Origin: Atribacterota bacterium
GTDB lineage: Bacteria; Atribacterota; Phoenicimicrobiia; Phoenicimicrobiales; Phoenicimicrobiaceae
Assembly (NCBI GenBank): GCA_030599445.1
Contig: JAUVOA010000001.1
Coordinates: 1-27,149, forward strand
Reading direction: 5' to 3'
DNA length: 27,149 nucleotides
Made by a program: the position numbers and the translations under genes. Each line of letters begins with the position of its first letter. Within the stretch, counting starts at the first letter, position 1. The notes below the pieces were generated by a model. It saw only the letters and a program-made list of their open reading frames with translations. It was not told where the DNA came from and searched no databases. Shown here piece after piece: positions 15,448 to 23,272 of this stretch.

Positions 15448-17547
15448 ATGACCAAATATGATATTAGTAAAGTAAGAAATATTGCCTTGGTGGGCCATGG
15501 TGATTCTGGAAAAACCTCGCTTACCGAGGCTTTGCTTTATGATTCAGGAATGATTACTAGATTGGGAGACATCAAACAAGGTAATACCACTACTGATTAT
15601 GATCCCCGAGAAATAAAGAAAGGAATAACCATCAATTCATCTTTAGCTTATTTAGATTGGAAGGGTTTGATGGTAAATATTCTCGATACCCCGGGTTACC
15701 TTGATTTTATTACTGATACCAAATTGAGCCTTAGAGTTGTGGATGGTACCATAATAGTTGTATGCGGGGTATCAGGAGTAGAAGTGCAGACTGAAAAAGT
15801 CTGGGATTTTGCCGATGAATACAAACTACCCCGAGCTCTTTTTATAAATAAAATGGATCGGGAAAGAGCCGATTTTTATCGAGTAAAAGATACGATTAAC
15901 AAAGTTTTTGGTTCATCCGTAATTTCAGTACAATTACCCATTGGTAAAGAAGAAAACTTCCAAGGTATAGTCGATTTAATAAAGATGAAAGCCGTTATTT
16001 ATAAAAAATCAGGAGATGGTAAGCCAATTTTTGAAGAACAAGAAATTCCTCAGGATATTAAAGAAGAAGCAGAATCTTACAGGAAGGAATTAGTAGAAGC
16101 AGTAGCTGAATTCGATGACGAGCTTTTAATGAAATATTTAGACGGAGAAACTTTGACCAACCAGGAAATTACTTCTTTGTTAAAGCAGGGTATAAAAGAA
16201 AGAAAGATTGTTCCCATTCTTTGCGGCTCAGCAACCATGAATTTAGGAATAGAGCTTCTTCTTGATTTTATAAGCGAATATCTTCCTTCGCCATCTGAAA
16301 CACCTCCTGTTGCAGCAAAAAATGTAAAAACTTCTTCCGAAGAATTAGTAAAAAATTCTATTGATTCCCCTTTTTCTGCTTTTGTTTTTAAAACTGTAGC
16401 AGACCCCTATGTGGGAAATTTAACCTATTTTAGAGTGTATTCAGGGAAATTACCTGAAGATTCAAATATTTATAATTCTTCAAAAAGCATAGATAATAAA
16501 GTAGGAAAAATTTATAAAATGCAGGGCAAGAATCAACGCCCTATTTCTGAGGTTTGTGCCGGAGATACTGCAGCTGTAGCTAAACTTAAGAATACTATTA
16601 CAGGTGATACTCTCTGTGATAAAGATAATCCTGTTTTATTTGAAAAAATAGAATATCCCGAACCAATAATGCTGCTGGCAATCTCTCCCAAGACTAAGGG
16701 AGATGAGGATAAATTAAGTACCGCTTTAAGCAAGATAATTGATGAGGATCCTACAGTTAAAGTTTACCGGGATGAAAATACCGGAGAGACCATATTAGCC
16801 GGCATGGGAGAATCCCATCTGGAAGTAATAATTGATACCATGGAGAGTAAATTTGGAGTAGAGGTTGAAAAGAGTACTCCTAAAGTAGGGTATAAAGAGA
16901 CTATCCGAAAAAAAGTTAAGGTAGAAGGGAAATACAAAAAACAGTCCGGTGGCAGAGGGCAGTACGGACATTGCTGGTTAGAGCTTGAGCCCAAAGCAAG
17001 AGGAGGGGGTTTTGAATTTGTAGATAAAATAGTTGGTGGAGTAATTCCGCGTCAGTATCGTCCTGCAGTAGAAAAAGGTGTGGTTGGAGCAATGAAAAAA
17101 GGAATATTGGCAGGATATCCCACCGTAGATATAAAGGCTATTGTTTATGATGGCAGTTATCACCCAGTGGATTCTTCAGAGATGGCTTTCAAGGTAGCCG
17201 GTTCGATGGCTTTTAAGAAAGGGGCCGTAGAAGCTAACCCGATCTTATTAGAGCCTATTATGGATATAGAAGTAATAGTGCCAAAAGAATATATGGGGGA
17301 TATAATTGGAGATTTGAATAGCAAAAGAGGGAAGATAATGGGCATGGAAGAATCTTCAAGTGGAAAACAGGCTATTAAAGCTAAAATACCCCAAGCAGAG
17401 ATTTTTAAATATGCTATCGATTTAAGGTCGATTACTCAGGGCAGAGGAACTTTTAGTTTGAAATTTTCCCATTATGAAGAGGTGCCTGCTAATATTGTAC
17501 AGGAAATAATTGCTAAATCCAAAGAAGAAGAGGAAGAGAAAAAATAA
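15448..17547 (+). CDS. fusA2: Elongation factor G-like translational GTPase, EF-G2 subfamily
   Basis: A 699-residue, five-domain EF-G homologue. G motifs: P-loop GHGDSGKT (16-23, canonical EF-G has GHxDxGKT), switch I GITINSS, switch II DTPGYLDF (80-87), NKMD (134-137) and GSA. Switch II has Tyr84 where canonical EF-G has the GTPase-stimulating His, which together with GHGDSGK is typical of the EF-G2/EF-G-like paralogues. Domains II to V follow (domain IV around 480-600, including GGRGQYGHC). The paralogue's role is unsettled; it may be a second translocase or a ribosome-rescue or assembly factor. AAGGAGG (15431-15437) fixes ATG 15448. It is not linked to rpsL, rpsG or tuf, unlike canonical fusA. 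Confidence 0.88.
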   Translation: MTKYDISKVRNIALVGHGDSGKTSLTEALLYDSGMITRLGDIKQGNTTTDYDPREIKKGITINSSLAYLDWKGLMVNILDTPGYLDFITDTKLSLRVVDGTIIVVCGVSGVEVQTEKVWDFADEYKLPRALFINKMDRERADFYRVKDTINKVFGSSVISVQLPIGKEENFQGIVDLIKMKAVIYKKSGDGKPIFEEQEIPQDIKEEAESYRKELVEAVAEFDDELLMKYLDGETLTNQEITSLLKQGIKERKIVPILCGSATMNLGIELLLDFISEYLPSPSETPPVAAKNVKTSSEELVKNSIDSPFSAFVFKTVADPYVGNLTYFRVYSGKLPEDSNIYNSSKSIDNKVGKIYKMQGKNQRPISEVCAGDTAAVAKLKNTITGDTLCDKDNPVLFEKIEYPEPIMLLAISPKTKGDEDKLSTALSKIIDEDPTVKVYRDENTGETILAGMGESHLEVIIDTMESKFGVEVEKSTPKVGYKETIRKKVKVEGKYKKQSGGRGQYGHCWLELEPKARGGGFEFVDKIVGGVIPRQYRPAVEKGVVGAMKKGILAGYPTVDIKAIVYDGSYHPVDSSEMAFKVAGSMAFKKGAVEANPILLEPIMDIEVIVPKEYMGDIIGDLNSKRGKIMGMEESSSGKQAIKAKIPQAEIFKYAIDLRSITQGRGTFSLKFSHYEEVPANIVQEIIAKSKEEEEEKK

Positions 17548-17682
17548 TTCTCAAAAAAATTTAAAAAATATTTTATAAAAAGAAGGATTTTTAAATCAGA
17601 TATAGTATATATTATATAGAGATAGACTTATTTATCGATTTGTACTAGTAAAATATTATAAAAAAAAGGGGAGGTGTAATAA

Positions 17683-17766
17683 ATGTTTGCAGATTTAGCT
17701 TGGTATTGGTGGGCAGCAATCATTGGGGCGATAGCGTATTTGATATGGTATTTTGCAGGAGAATAG
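17683..17766 (+). CDS. 27-residue single-span membrane peptide, function unknown
   Basis: A short open frame starts at ATG 17683 directly after a very strong ribosome binding site, AGGGGAGGTG (17668-17677), and ends at TAG 17764-17766. The peptide starts MFADLAWYWW and continues AAIIGAIAYLIWYF before a short AGE end: a single tryptophan-rich transmembrane helix with one acidic residue at each end. A strong terminator hairpin follows about 55 bases later, so this looks like a self-contained gene. I do not recognise it. It is of the size class of small subunits or regulators of membrane complexes (such as CydX or KdpF) but does not obviously match them. Confidence 0.6.
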   Translation: MFADLAWYWWAAIIGAIAYLIWYFAGE

Positions 17767-17822
17767 AATAAAATATAAATTTTATTTAAATTACTACTAA
17801 AAATTATAAGAAACGTTTCTAT

Positions 17823-17862
17823 AAGTGCAGGGTAAAGCAAATTGTCCTGCACTTTATTTTAT
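17823..17862 (+). terminator. Rho-independent terminator after the small membrane peptide gene
   Basis: AAGTGCAGG (17823-17831) pairs perfectly with CCTGCACTT (17846-17854) around a 14-nt loop and is followed by TATTTTAT. Confidence 0.75.
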
Positions 17863-17873
17863 AAAAAAGTTGG

Positions 17874-17997
17874 TGTAAACTTTAGTGGAGCAGCAAGAAA
17901 GAGGAAAAAATATTTATTACTTTTGTTTTCCTATCTTCATTTTTCTCTGGTTCTTTTTCTTTACGCGATACTCGATACGTAATACGCGATACGAATA
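17874..17997 (+). repeat. Copy 1 of a composite intergenic repeat
   Basis: GTGTAAACTTTAGTGG (17874-17889), then a T-rich stretch, then CTTTACGCGATACTCGATAC (17958-17977) and CGATACG-type words. The same order of elements occurs after thrS (25858-25945). Together with the promoter at 18004 this fills the 17767-18085 gap. Confidence 0.6.
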
Positions 17998-18003
17998 AGG
18001 ATA

Positions 18004-18032
18004 TTGCAATATTTAAAAGTATACTCTATATT
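18004..18032 (+). promoter_or_regulatory. Sigma-70-type promoter for the toastrack-like protein gene
   Basis: TTGCAA (18004-18009) and TATATT (18027-18032) are separated by 17 bases. The start codon lies about 45 nt after the predicted transcription start. Confidence 0.5.
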
Positions 18033-18085
18033 ATAAGCGTAACATGTAAAAAATATAGCTGATTAATTTAGCAAGGGTGATTAAT

Positions 18086-18955
18086 TTGAAATTAAAAACC
18101 AAAAAAGGATATATTTTATTAATTTTGCTTTTCCTCATTTTCTTTATTATTGCTTATAAATCAAAGGCAGATGAAATAAACGGGGAAAACAGAGTAATCC
18201 CTTTAGGAGAAGTAGATTCATTAAAAGTGACTATAAAATTTGGGGCAGGAAAGCTGGACTTAATTTCCGGGGAAGAAGATGTGTTTAAAGGCAATTTTCA
18301 ATATGATAAAAGTATCTTAAAGCCTAATGTCCAGTATGAAATATTAGAGAAAACCGGTATTTTAATTCTATCGCAAAGTATTAAGAAAGACCTTGATTTA
18401 CCATTTCCTTATAAAAATAGATGGAATTTGAAATTACCTTCCAGTATCCCTCTGCAATTATATATCAACACCGCAACTTATAGTGGAGATATTAACCTAA
18501 CTAATTTACAGATAGAATATTTTCATCTTAATTCAGGAGCAAGTCAAACCAATATTGAATTTAATCAACCTAATCTTATAGACTTAAAAAATATTAATAT
18601 CAAAACAGGCGCCTCTTCTATAAAAATGTTAGGTTTAGCCAATGCAAATTTTAATGAAATGAATTTTACCGGTGGAGCAGGGAGCTACACTTTTGATTTT
18701 TCAGGTAACCTGACTAAAAAATCGAAAGTTAGTATTAATGCAGGAGCAGCCAAAATAATTTTGAAGATACCTGCGAACATGGGGGCTAAGATAATTTTTA
18801 GAAATTTTCCGGCTTCAAAATTAGATGTCAGGGGTTTTATAAAAATAAATGACCAGACTTATATTAGCCCGGAATATGGCAAAAGTGCCGCAGAATTAGA
18901 TATCGAAATCAAGGGAGGCCTTGTAGATGTTGAGGTAGTCTCACTAACCAATTGA
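18086..18955 (+). CDS. Membrane-anchored toastrack-like (LiaF/DUF4097-type) beta-rich protein
   Basis: 289 residues from TTG 18086. A short KLKTKK basic start and one hydrophobic segment (GYILLILLFLIFFIIAY, about 8-24) give either a signal peptide or an N-terminal anchor; the rest would be extracytoplasmic. The body has repeating short strands with glycine-rich turns (FGAGKLDLISG, NSGASQTNIEF, KTGASSIKMLGL, TGGAGSYTFDF, NAGAAKIILKIP), the regular pattern of toastrack/LiaF C-terminal domains linked to envelope-stress sensing. No specific function can be assigned. TTG 18086 has AAGGGTGA (18073-18080) at good spacing; the longer in-frame GTG 18077 lies inside that RBS. Its stop codon overlaps the leuS leader promoter. 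Confidence 0.7.
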   Translation: MKLKTKKGYILLILLFLIFFIIAYKSKADEINGENRVIPLGEVDSLKVTIKFGAGKLDLISGEEDVFKGNFQYDKSILKPNVQYEILEKTGILILSQSIKKDLDLPFPYKNRWNLKLPSSIPLQLYINTATYSGDINLTNLQIEYFHLNSGASQTNIEFNQPNLIDLKNINIKTGASSIKMLGLANANFNEMNFTGGAGSYTFDFSGNLTKKSKVSINAGAAKIILKIPANMGAKIIFRNFPASKLDVRGFIKINDQTYISPEYGKSAAELDIEIKGGLVDVEVVSLTN

Positions 18956-18980
18956 CTTTTATTTTTTTTTCAATTATACT
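18952..18980 (+). promoter_or_regulatory. Strong sigma-70 promoter of the leuS T-box transcript
   Basis: TTGACT (18952-18957), a 17-base T-rich spacer and TATACT (18975-18980). The -35 box overlaps the upstream gene's TGA. Transcription would start near 18987, just before T-box Stem I. Confidence 0.75.
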
Positions 18981-19185
18981 AAAAACGAACTCAGAAAGAA
19001 AAAGACCGAGCGAAGGATTGAAGGGTATATTTTTTAAAAAGAGAATCAGCATTTGGTGAAAGCTGATAAGACACCTTTAAACTCACCTTCAAGTTTTGTA
19101 AGCGAGAAATTAAATTAATAATATTGATTTAAACATAGTTTACAACGTTAACAAGCGTTAATTGTTTAATAAGAGTAGATAATGT

Positions 19186-19261
19186 GGGGCTGTAGCGCAG
19201 TCGGGAGCGCGCCTCCTTGGCGTGGAGGAGGTCGCGGGTTCGATTCCCGCCAGCTCCACCA
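19186..19261 (+). tRNA. tRNA-Ala (anticodon GGC)
   Basis: A complete 76-nt cloverleaf: acceptor GGGGCTG / CAGCTCC including the G3:U70 alanine identity pair, discriminator A73 and encoded CCA; D stem GCGC / GCGC; anticodon stem CCTCC / GGAGG with loop TTGGCGT (anticodon GGC); T arm GCGGG-TTCGATT-CCCGC. It lies inside the leuS T-box leader, between the arms of Stem III, on the same strand. No convincing promoter of its own is visible; it is probably excised from the leader transcript. Confidence 0.97.
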
Positions 19262-19310
19262 AATTATAATATATTAAATCTACTGAAAAAGGGTGGTACC
19301 ACGAGAAAGA

Positions 19311-19363
19311 TCTCGTCCCTGGTAATAGTTTGATCAATTACTTGAGACGGGATTTTTATTTTT
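19311..19363 (+). terminator. T-box-controlled terminator before leuS
   Basis: TCTCGTCCCTGGTAAT (19311-19326) pairs with ATTACTTGAGACGGGA (19337-19352) with two mismatches and a few wobble pairs, then TTTTTATTTTT. The 5' arm overlaps the antiterminator pairing region, so charged tRNA-Leu should favour this hairpin. Confidence 0.85.
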
Positions 19364-19381
19364 AAGGAGGAATATCTAAAA

Positions 19382-21883
19382 ATGGAAGATAGATATAATT
19401 TTACCGAAGTTGAAAAAAAATGGCAGGAGTATTGGAATAAAAATAATTATTTTAAATCTTATGTCGATTCTAAAAAACCGAAATATTATGTTTTAGAAAT
19501 GTTTCCCTATCCTTCGGGAGAGCCTCATATGGGACACGTGAAAAACTATGTTATCGGCGATGTAGTGGCCAGATATAAGCATTCTCAAGGATATAATATC
19601 CTACACCCCATGGGCTGGGATGCTTTTGGCTTACCTGCGGAGAACGCTGCTATAAAAAAGAAAATTCATCCTTCAATCTGGACAAAAAAAAATATTAAAA
19701 AAATGAAGAATACTCTAACCAATATGGGTATTAGTTACGATTGGGACAGAGAAATAGCCACCTGTAATCCGGATTACTACAAGTGGACTCAGTGGATATT
19801 TTTGCAATTATATAAAAAGGGATTGGCTTACAAGAAAAAAGCGGTAGTTAATTGGTGCAATTCTTGCAATGTAGTATTAGCCAATGAACAAGTAATAGAT
19901 GGAAAATGCTGGAGGTGTGAAACCGAAGTTGTTAAAAAAGAGTTGTCCCAATGGTTTTTTAAGATTACCGAATATGCTCAGAGATTACTCGATGATATAG
20001 AATGTTTAGAAGAATGGCCAGAGAAAGTATTAACTATGCAGAGAAATTGGATAGGCAGGAGCGAGGGAGCAAGGATTGAATTTCCCATAAAGGGGAGCGA
20101 TAAGACTATTCCAGTTTTTACTACCCGACCCGACACTCTCTATGGAGCAACTTATTTTCTATTATCTCCCGAACACCCTTTAGTAGAAGAGATTATAAAA
20201 GATTCTCCTCATAAAGTTGAAGTGCAGAGTTTTAAAGAGGAGATAAGTAAAGAGAGTGCTATAGATAGGGTATCAGGCATTTCAGAAAAAAAGGGATGTT
20301 TCACCGGTAAATATGTAATAAATCCCCTAAATGATGAAGAGATTCCTATTTGGATAGCAAATTATATATTAATGGACTATGGAACAGGTGCGGTAATGGC
20401 AGTTCCGGCTCATGACCAAAGGGATTTTGAATTTGCCAAAAAATATAATTTACCTATAAGAATAGTTATTCAACCAAAAGACAAGAAAGTTACCTCTGAT
20501 ACAATCGAGGCCGCTTTTGATGAAGAAGGCATTATGGTTAATTCCGGTCAATTTAATGGTTTGTCGAGTAGTAAGTCATTAGATGTTATAATTGATTATC
20601 TGATTAAAAAGGGGTCTGGGAAGAGAGAGGTTAATTACAGATTAAGAGATTGGCTTATTTCGCGTCAGCGTTATTGGGGCGCACCTATTCCCATGATTTA
20701 CTGTGCCGATTGTGGTATGGTTCCCGTACCTGAAAATGATTTGCCCGTTTTGCTTCCTGAAAATGTTGATTTCAGACTCAAGGGCATGTCTCCACTAGCA
20801 AACAGCAAAGAATTTGTCAATACAATTTGTCCAAAGTGCGGCAAGGGAGCCAAAAGAGAAACAGATACTATGGATACTTTTGTCTGCTCTTCCTGGTACT
20901 ACCTTAGATTTTGTTCTCCTAAAAGCAATACAGTACCATTTGATGTTGAAGAATTAAAATATTGGATGCCGGTAGATCAATATATCGGTGGGGTAGAACA
21001 TGCCATATTGCATTTATTATATTCTCGGTTTTTTACCAAAGCTTTATATGATATGAAATATGTTAATTTTAAGGAACCTTTTAAAAGGCTTTTTACTCAG
21101 GGAATGGTTTGCAAAGATGGGGCAGCTATGTCTAAATCCAAAGGCAATGCAGTTAATCCGAGAGAAATATTTTCTAAATTTGGCATTGATGCTACCAGAG
21201 TAATGATGCTGTTTGCCGGTCCTCCGGAAGCAGATATGGAATGGACTGATAAAGGGATGGAAGGGGCATCTCGATTCTTGAATCGAGTTTGGCGGTTAAT
21301 ATACAATAATATCGATTGCTTTAAAAAAGCAGGAAATAAAGAAGAAGTTTCCCCGGAAGATATAAGTGTTGAAGCTAAAAAAATAAAACAGCAGACCCAT
21401 CAAACCATTAAAAAAGTGACTGAAGATACCGAGGAAAGATTTCATTTTAATACTGCAATTAGTGCCATAATGGAGTTAGTTAATGAAGTATATAAGTTTC
21501 AGTTAGAAGCAGAAGAAAAACAGGGCAAAGAAGGAGATGTTTTTGTTTTAAAAGAGGCTTTAGAAATGATAGTCAGGCTTTTAGGTCCCATCGCTCCTCA
21601 TTTTTCAGAAGAGCTATGGCAAGAGATGGGTAACAAAGAAATTATCTACATACAGCCATGGCCCAAGTATGATGAGAAGATGTTAGAGGAAGAGGAGAAG
21701 CTCATTGTAGTCCAGGTAAACGGAAAGCTAAGAGGGAAATTGATTGTTCCTGCATCTTACGATGATGAGAAAATAAAAGAGGAAGCACTTTTTTTGCCCA
21801 AAATACAAGAAAAAATTGAAGGCAAAAAAATTATAAAAGTTATTGTTGTTTCTGGGAAACTGGTAAACATTGTGATAAAATAA
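19382..21883 (+). CDS. leuS: Leucyl-tRNA synthetase
   Basis: An 833-residue class I synthetase of bacterial length. The HIGH motif is HMGH (49-52). A zinc knuckle CNSC...CWRC follows (around 159-179). The CP1 editing domain has the threonine-rich TTRPDT (247-252) and GTGAVMAVPAHDQRD, whose Asp anchors the mischarged amino acid, so editing is probably functional. The KMSKS loop reads AMSKSKGN (582-589), a tolerated variant that lacks the first lysine. Tryptophan-rich leucine-specific and anticodon domains follow, then the C-terminal domain (LIVVQVNGKLRGKL). AAGGAGG (19364-19370) precedes ATG 19382. Expression is controlled by the leucine T-box. Confidence 0.97.
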   Translation: MEDRYNFTEVEKKWQEYWNKNNYFKSYVDSKKPKYYVLEMFPYPSGEPHMGHVKNYVIGDVVARYKHSQGYNILHPMGWDAFGLPAENAAIKKKIHPSIWTKKNIKKMKNTLTNMGISYDWDREIATCNPDYYKWTQWIFLQLYKKGLAYKKKAVVNWCNSCNVVLANEQVIDGKCWRCETEVVKKELSQWFFKITEYAQRLLDDIECLEEWPEKVLTMQRNWIGRSEGARIEFPIKGSDKTIPVFTTRPDTLYGATYFLLSPEHPLVEEIIKDSPHKVEVQSFKEEISKESAIDRVSGISEKKGCFTGKYVINPLNDEEIPIWIANYILMDYGTGAVMAVPAHDQRDFEFAKKYNLPIRIVIQPKDKKVTSDTIEAAFDEEGIMVNSGQFNGLSSSKSLDVIIDYLIKKGSGKREVNYRLRDWLISRQRYWGAPIPMIYCADCGMVPVPENDLPVLLPENVDFRLKGMSPLANSKEFVNTICPKCGKGAKRETDTMDTFVCSSWYYLRFCSPKSNTVPFDVEELKYWMPVDQYIGGVEHAILHLLYSRFFTKALYDMKYVNFKEPFKRLFTQGMVCKDGAAMSKSKGNAVNPREIFSKFGIDATRVMMLFAGPPEADMEWTDKGMEGASRFLNRVWRLIYNNIDCFKKAGNKEEVSPEDISVEAKKIKQQTHQTIKKVTEDTEERFHFNTAISAIMELVNEVYKFQLEAEEKQGKEGDVFVLKEALEMIVRLLGPIAPHFSEELWQEMGNKEIIYIQPWPKYDEKMLEEEEKLIVVQVNGKLRGKLIVPASYDDEKIKEEALFLPKIQEKIEGKKIIKVIVVSGKLVNIVIK

Positions 21884-22217
21884 CATACAGCGTATAGCGT
21901 TTAGCGTATTCAGTATTTAGTATATAGTGAAAGATAAAAGTTACAGGAATTAGTAACCAGAAGCAGAGAATAAGTAGGGGCGTATTGCAATACGCTTTTC
22001 CAGGGGTAGGGGTTCGATTCATCGGACCCGTTAGGAAAATTGACAAAACAACCTGGGTCGGATAAATCCGATCCCATCAAATTTAGAACTCACAATGATA
22101 GAAAATATAATTAACTGATAAATTGATTTCAAATTAATTAACTAGCTAACTAAATTGACTGGTAGACTGAAAGATTTTATAAATATTATTTTAAAATAAA
22201 AAGGAGGAAATTTTTTT
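21884..22217 (+). repeat. Repeat-filled spacer between leuS and ssb
   Basis: It starts with CAGCGTATAGCGTTTAGCG words (21887-21905) and TATAGTGAAAG, continues with the palindromic module GTAGGGGCGTATTGCAATAC (21975-21994), then TTCGATTCATCGGACCC (22014-22030), a second inverted unit GGGTCGGAT / ATCCGATCCC (22055-22076), and TTAACTAGCTAACTAA words (22138-22153). No gene is seen. Confidence 0.65.
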
Positions 22218-22667
22218 ATGGCTACTTTTGGCGACTTAAACAGTTTTATTGGTATTGGCAGATTAACCAGAGACCCGGAATTAAGATACACACCTGGCGG
22301 AACGGGGGTATGTAAATTTGGCATTGCCATAAACAGAACGTATAGAAATCAGGAAGGAAATAATATAGAGGAAGTTCTCTTTATTAATGTAGTAACCTGG
22401 GGAAAACAAGCAGAAAATGTTTCACAGTTTTTAAAAAAAGGCAGAAGGGTAGCTATAAGTGGTGAATTAAGGTCTAATAATTGGCAGGATAAAGAAGGAA
22501 ACAAGAGAACTTCTTTCGAAATTAACGCCAGAACTGTACAATTTTTAGATTTAGTGAAAGATACAGGTATTACCAAAGAAGGCCCTCCCACAGAGGGAGA
22601 AGAGAATGTTTCTGATGAACCAACAAATGAAGATACCTCAATATCAGAAGACGATATTCCGTTTTAA
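22218..22667 (+). CDS. ssb: Single-stranded DNA-binding protein
   Basis: 149 residues. An N-terminal OB fold (about 1-110) shows NSFIGIGRLTRDPELRYTPGG, FINVVTWGKQAENVSQFLKKG and VAISGELRSNNW, all standard for bacterial SSB. An acidic, flexible linker follows, ending in the conserved tip DDIPF that recruits replication and repair partners. It protects single-stranded DNA and works as a tetramer. AAGGAGG (22201-22207) precedes ATG 22218. It is not flanked by rpsF and rpsR as in many genomes, so it may be a stand-alone or second copy. Confidence 0.95.
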   Translation: MATFGDLNSFIGIGRLTRDPELRYTPGGTGVCKFGIAINRTYRNQEGNNIEEVLFINVVTWGKQAENVSQFLKKGRRVAISGELRSNNWQDKEGNKRTSFEINARTVQFLDLVKDTGITKEGPPTEGEENVSDEPTNEDTSISEDDIPF

Positions 22668-22671
22668 ATAA

Positions 22672-22757
22672 AATAGTATATAGTATATAGTGAAGAAGAA
22701 AAAATACAGAAGCCAGGAGTCTGAATAAGTAGGGGCGTATTGCATACGCCCTTTTAG
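22672..22757 (+). repeat. Mosaic repeat after ssb
   Basis: TAGTATATAGTATATAGTGA (22674-22693), a CAGAAGCCAGGAGTCTGAAT segment (22708-22727) and the palindromic GTAGGGGCGTATTGC / GCATACGCCC module (22731-22753). The same modules occur in the same order, with changes, at 21908-22000. GACTGGTAGACTGGAAGACT words follow (22781-22800). Confidence 0.6.
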
Positions 22758-22843
22758 CTAAGTTGGCCAGCAGACCGGTGGACTGGTAGACTGGAAGACT
22801 AATTAAATAAAAACTAAATGCTAATGACTAATCTAATTGGTGA

Positions 22844-22883
22844 ATTCAACATAATCGATAAGTCGATTATGTTGAATATTTTT
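22844..22883 (+). terminator. Perfect 15-bp AT-rich hairpin with short T-run
   Basis: ATTCAACATAATCGA (22844-22858) and its exact reverse complement TCGATTATGTTGAAT (22863-22877) flank a 4-nt loop and are followed by ATTTTTG. It may terminate ssb transcription; being almost fully dyad-symmetric, it could also be a protein-binding site. Confidence 0.5.
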
Positions 22884-22916
22884 GCAAAATTTCTAAATAT
22901 TATGCTAATATTATTA

Positions 22917-22945
22917 TAGACAAAGAAAAAGAGAGATGTTATAAT
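22917..22945 (+). promoter_or_regulatory. Near-consensus promoter of the tRNA cluster
   Basis: TAGACA (22917-22922), 17-base spacer, TATAAT (22940-22945). The predicted start near 22952 is about 24 nt before the first tRNA. The run of six tRNA genes has short spacers of 8 to 42 nt. Confidence 0.75.
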
Positions 22946-22975
22946 ATCACTTGCATAGTAAAAAAAGAGATAAAT

Positions 22976-23051
22976 GGGCGGATAGCTCAGTTGGGAGAGC
23001 ACTGGTTTTACAAGCCAGGGGTCACAGGTTCAAGCCCTGTTCCGCCTACCA
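22976..23051 (+). tRNA. tRNA-Val (anticodon TAC)
   Basis: A 76-nt cloverleaf with acceptor GGGCGGA / TCCGCCT (terminal G:U), discriminator A and encoded CCA. The anticodon stem is CTGGT / GCCAG with loop TTTACAA. Confidence 0.95.
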
Positions 23052-23071
23052 TTTTTTAATAAAATTATAGT

Positions 23072-23150
23072 GGGGCCGTAGTGCAGCTTGGTTTAACACG
23101 CCTGCCTGTCACGCAGGAGATCGCGAGTTCAAATCTCGTCGGCCCCGCCA
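23072..23150 (+). tRNA. tRNA-Asp (anticodon GTC)
   Basis: 79 nt with acceptor GGGGCCG / CGGCCCC, G73 (an aspartate identity base) and CCA. The anticodon arm is CCTGC-CTGTCAC-GCAGG. The D loop is somewhat long. Confidence 0.95.
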
Positions 23151-23188
23151 TTTTTTTAATAATATAATTATGTAGGGCGATTATAAAT

Positions 23189-23264
23189 GCCGAGATAGCT
23201 CAGTCGGTAGAGCAGTGGACTGAAAATCCACGTGTCCCCAGTTCAATTCTGGGTCTCGGCACCA
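23189..23264 (+). tRNA. tRNA-Phe (anticodon GAA)
   Basis: 76 nt with acceptor GCCGAGA / TCTCGGC, A73 and CCA. The anticodon arm is GTGGA-CTGAAAA-TCCAC. Confidence 0.96.
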
Positions 23265-23272
23265 GGTTTTTT

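Larger units (their letters stand above)
18987..19363 (+). promoter_or_regulatory. Leucine T-box leader of leuS, containing a tRNA gene
   Basis: Stem I base: TTGAAGG (19018-19024) pairs with CCTTCAA (19086-19092). Its apical hairpin is TCAGC / GCTGA (19046-19066) with a GGTG-containing loop. The specifier triplet CTC (19082-19084, leucine) lies on the 3' side just before the base helix, as in other leuS T-boxes. Hairpins around 19126-19170 would be Stem II. Stem III arms are AGTAGAT (19174-19180) and ATCTACT (19278-19284). The T-box motif AAGGGTGGTACCACGAG is at 19289-19305. The terminator competes with it at 19311-19352. A complete tRNA-Ala gene occupies the Stem III loop, which is highly unusual. 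Amino-acid starvation (uncharged tRNA-Leu) should favour read-through into leuS. Confidence 0.9.

Noticed and set aside
16533..16994. Minus-strand open frames within the EF-G2 gene
   Set aside because: Shadows of the plus-strand coding sequence with no RBS or recognisable domain; the same applies to the other antisense frames in leuS, ssb, trxB-lipA and the PAS gene.
19139..19170. Possible promoter for tRNA-Ala (TTTACA ... TTTAAT)
   Set aside because: Spacer of 20 bases is too long and the region is taken by T-box Stem II hairpins; kept only as an alternative that could weaken the tRNA-in-T-box interpretation.
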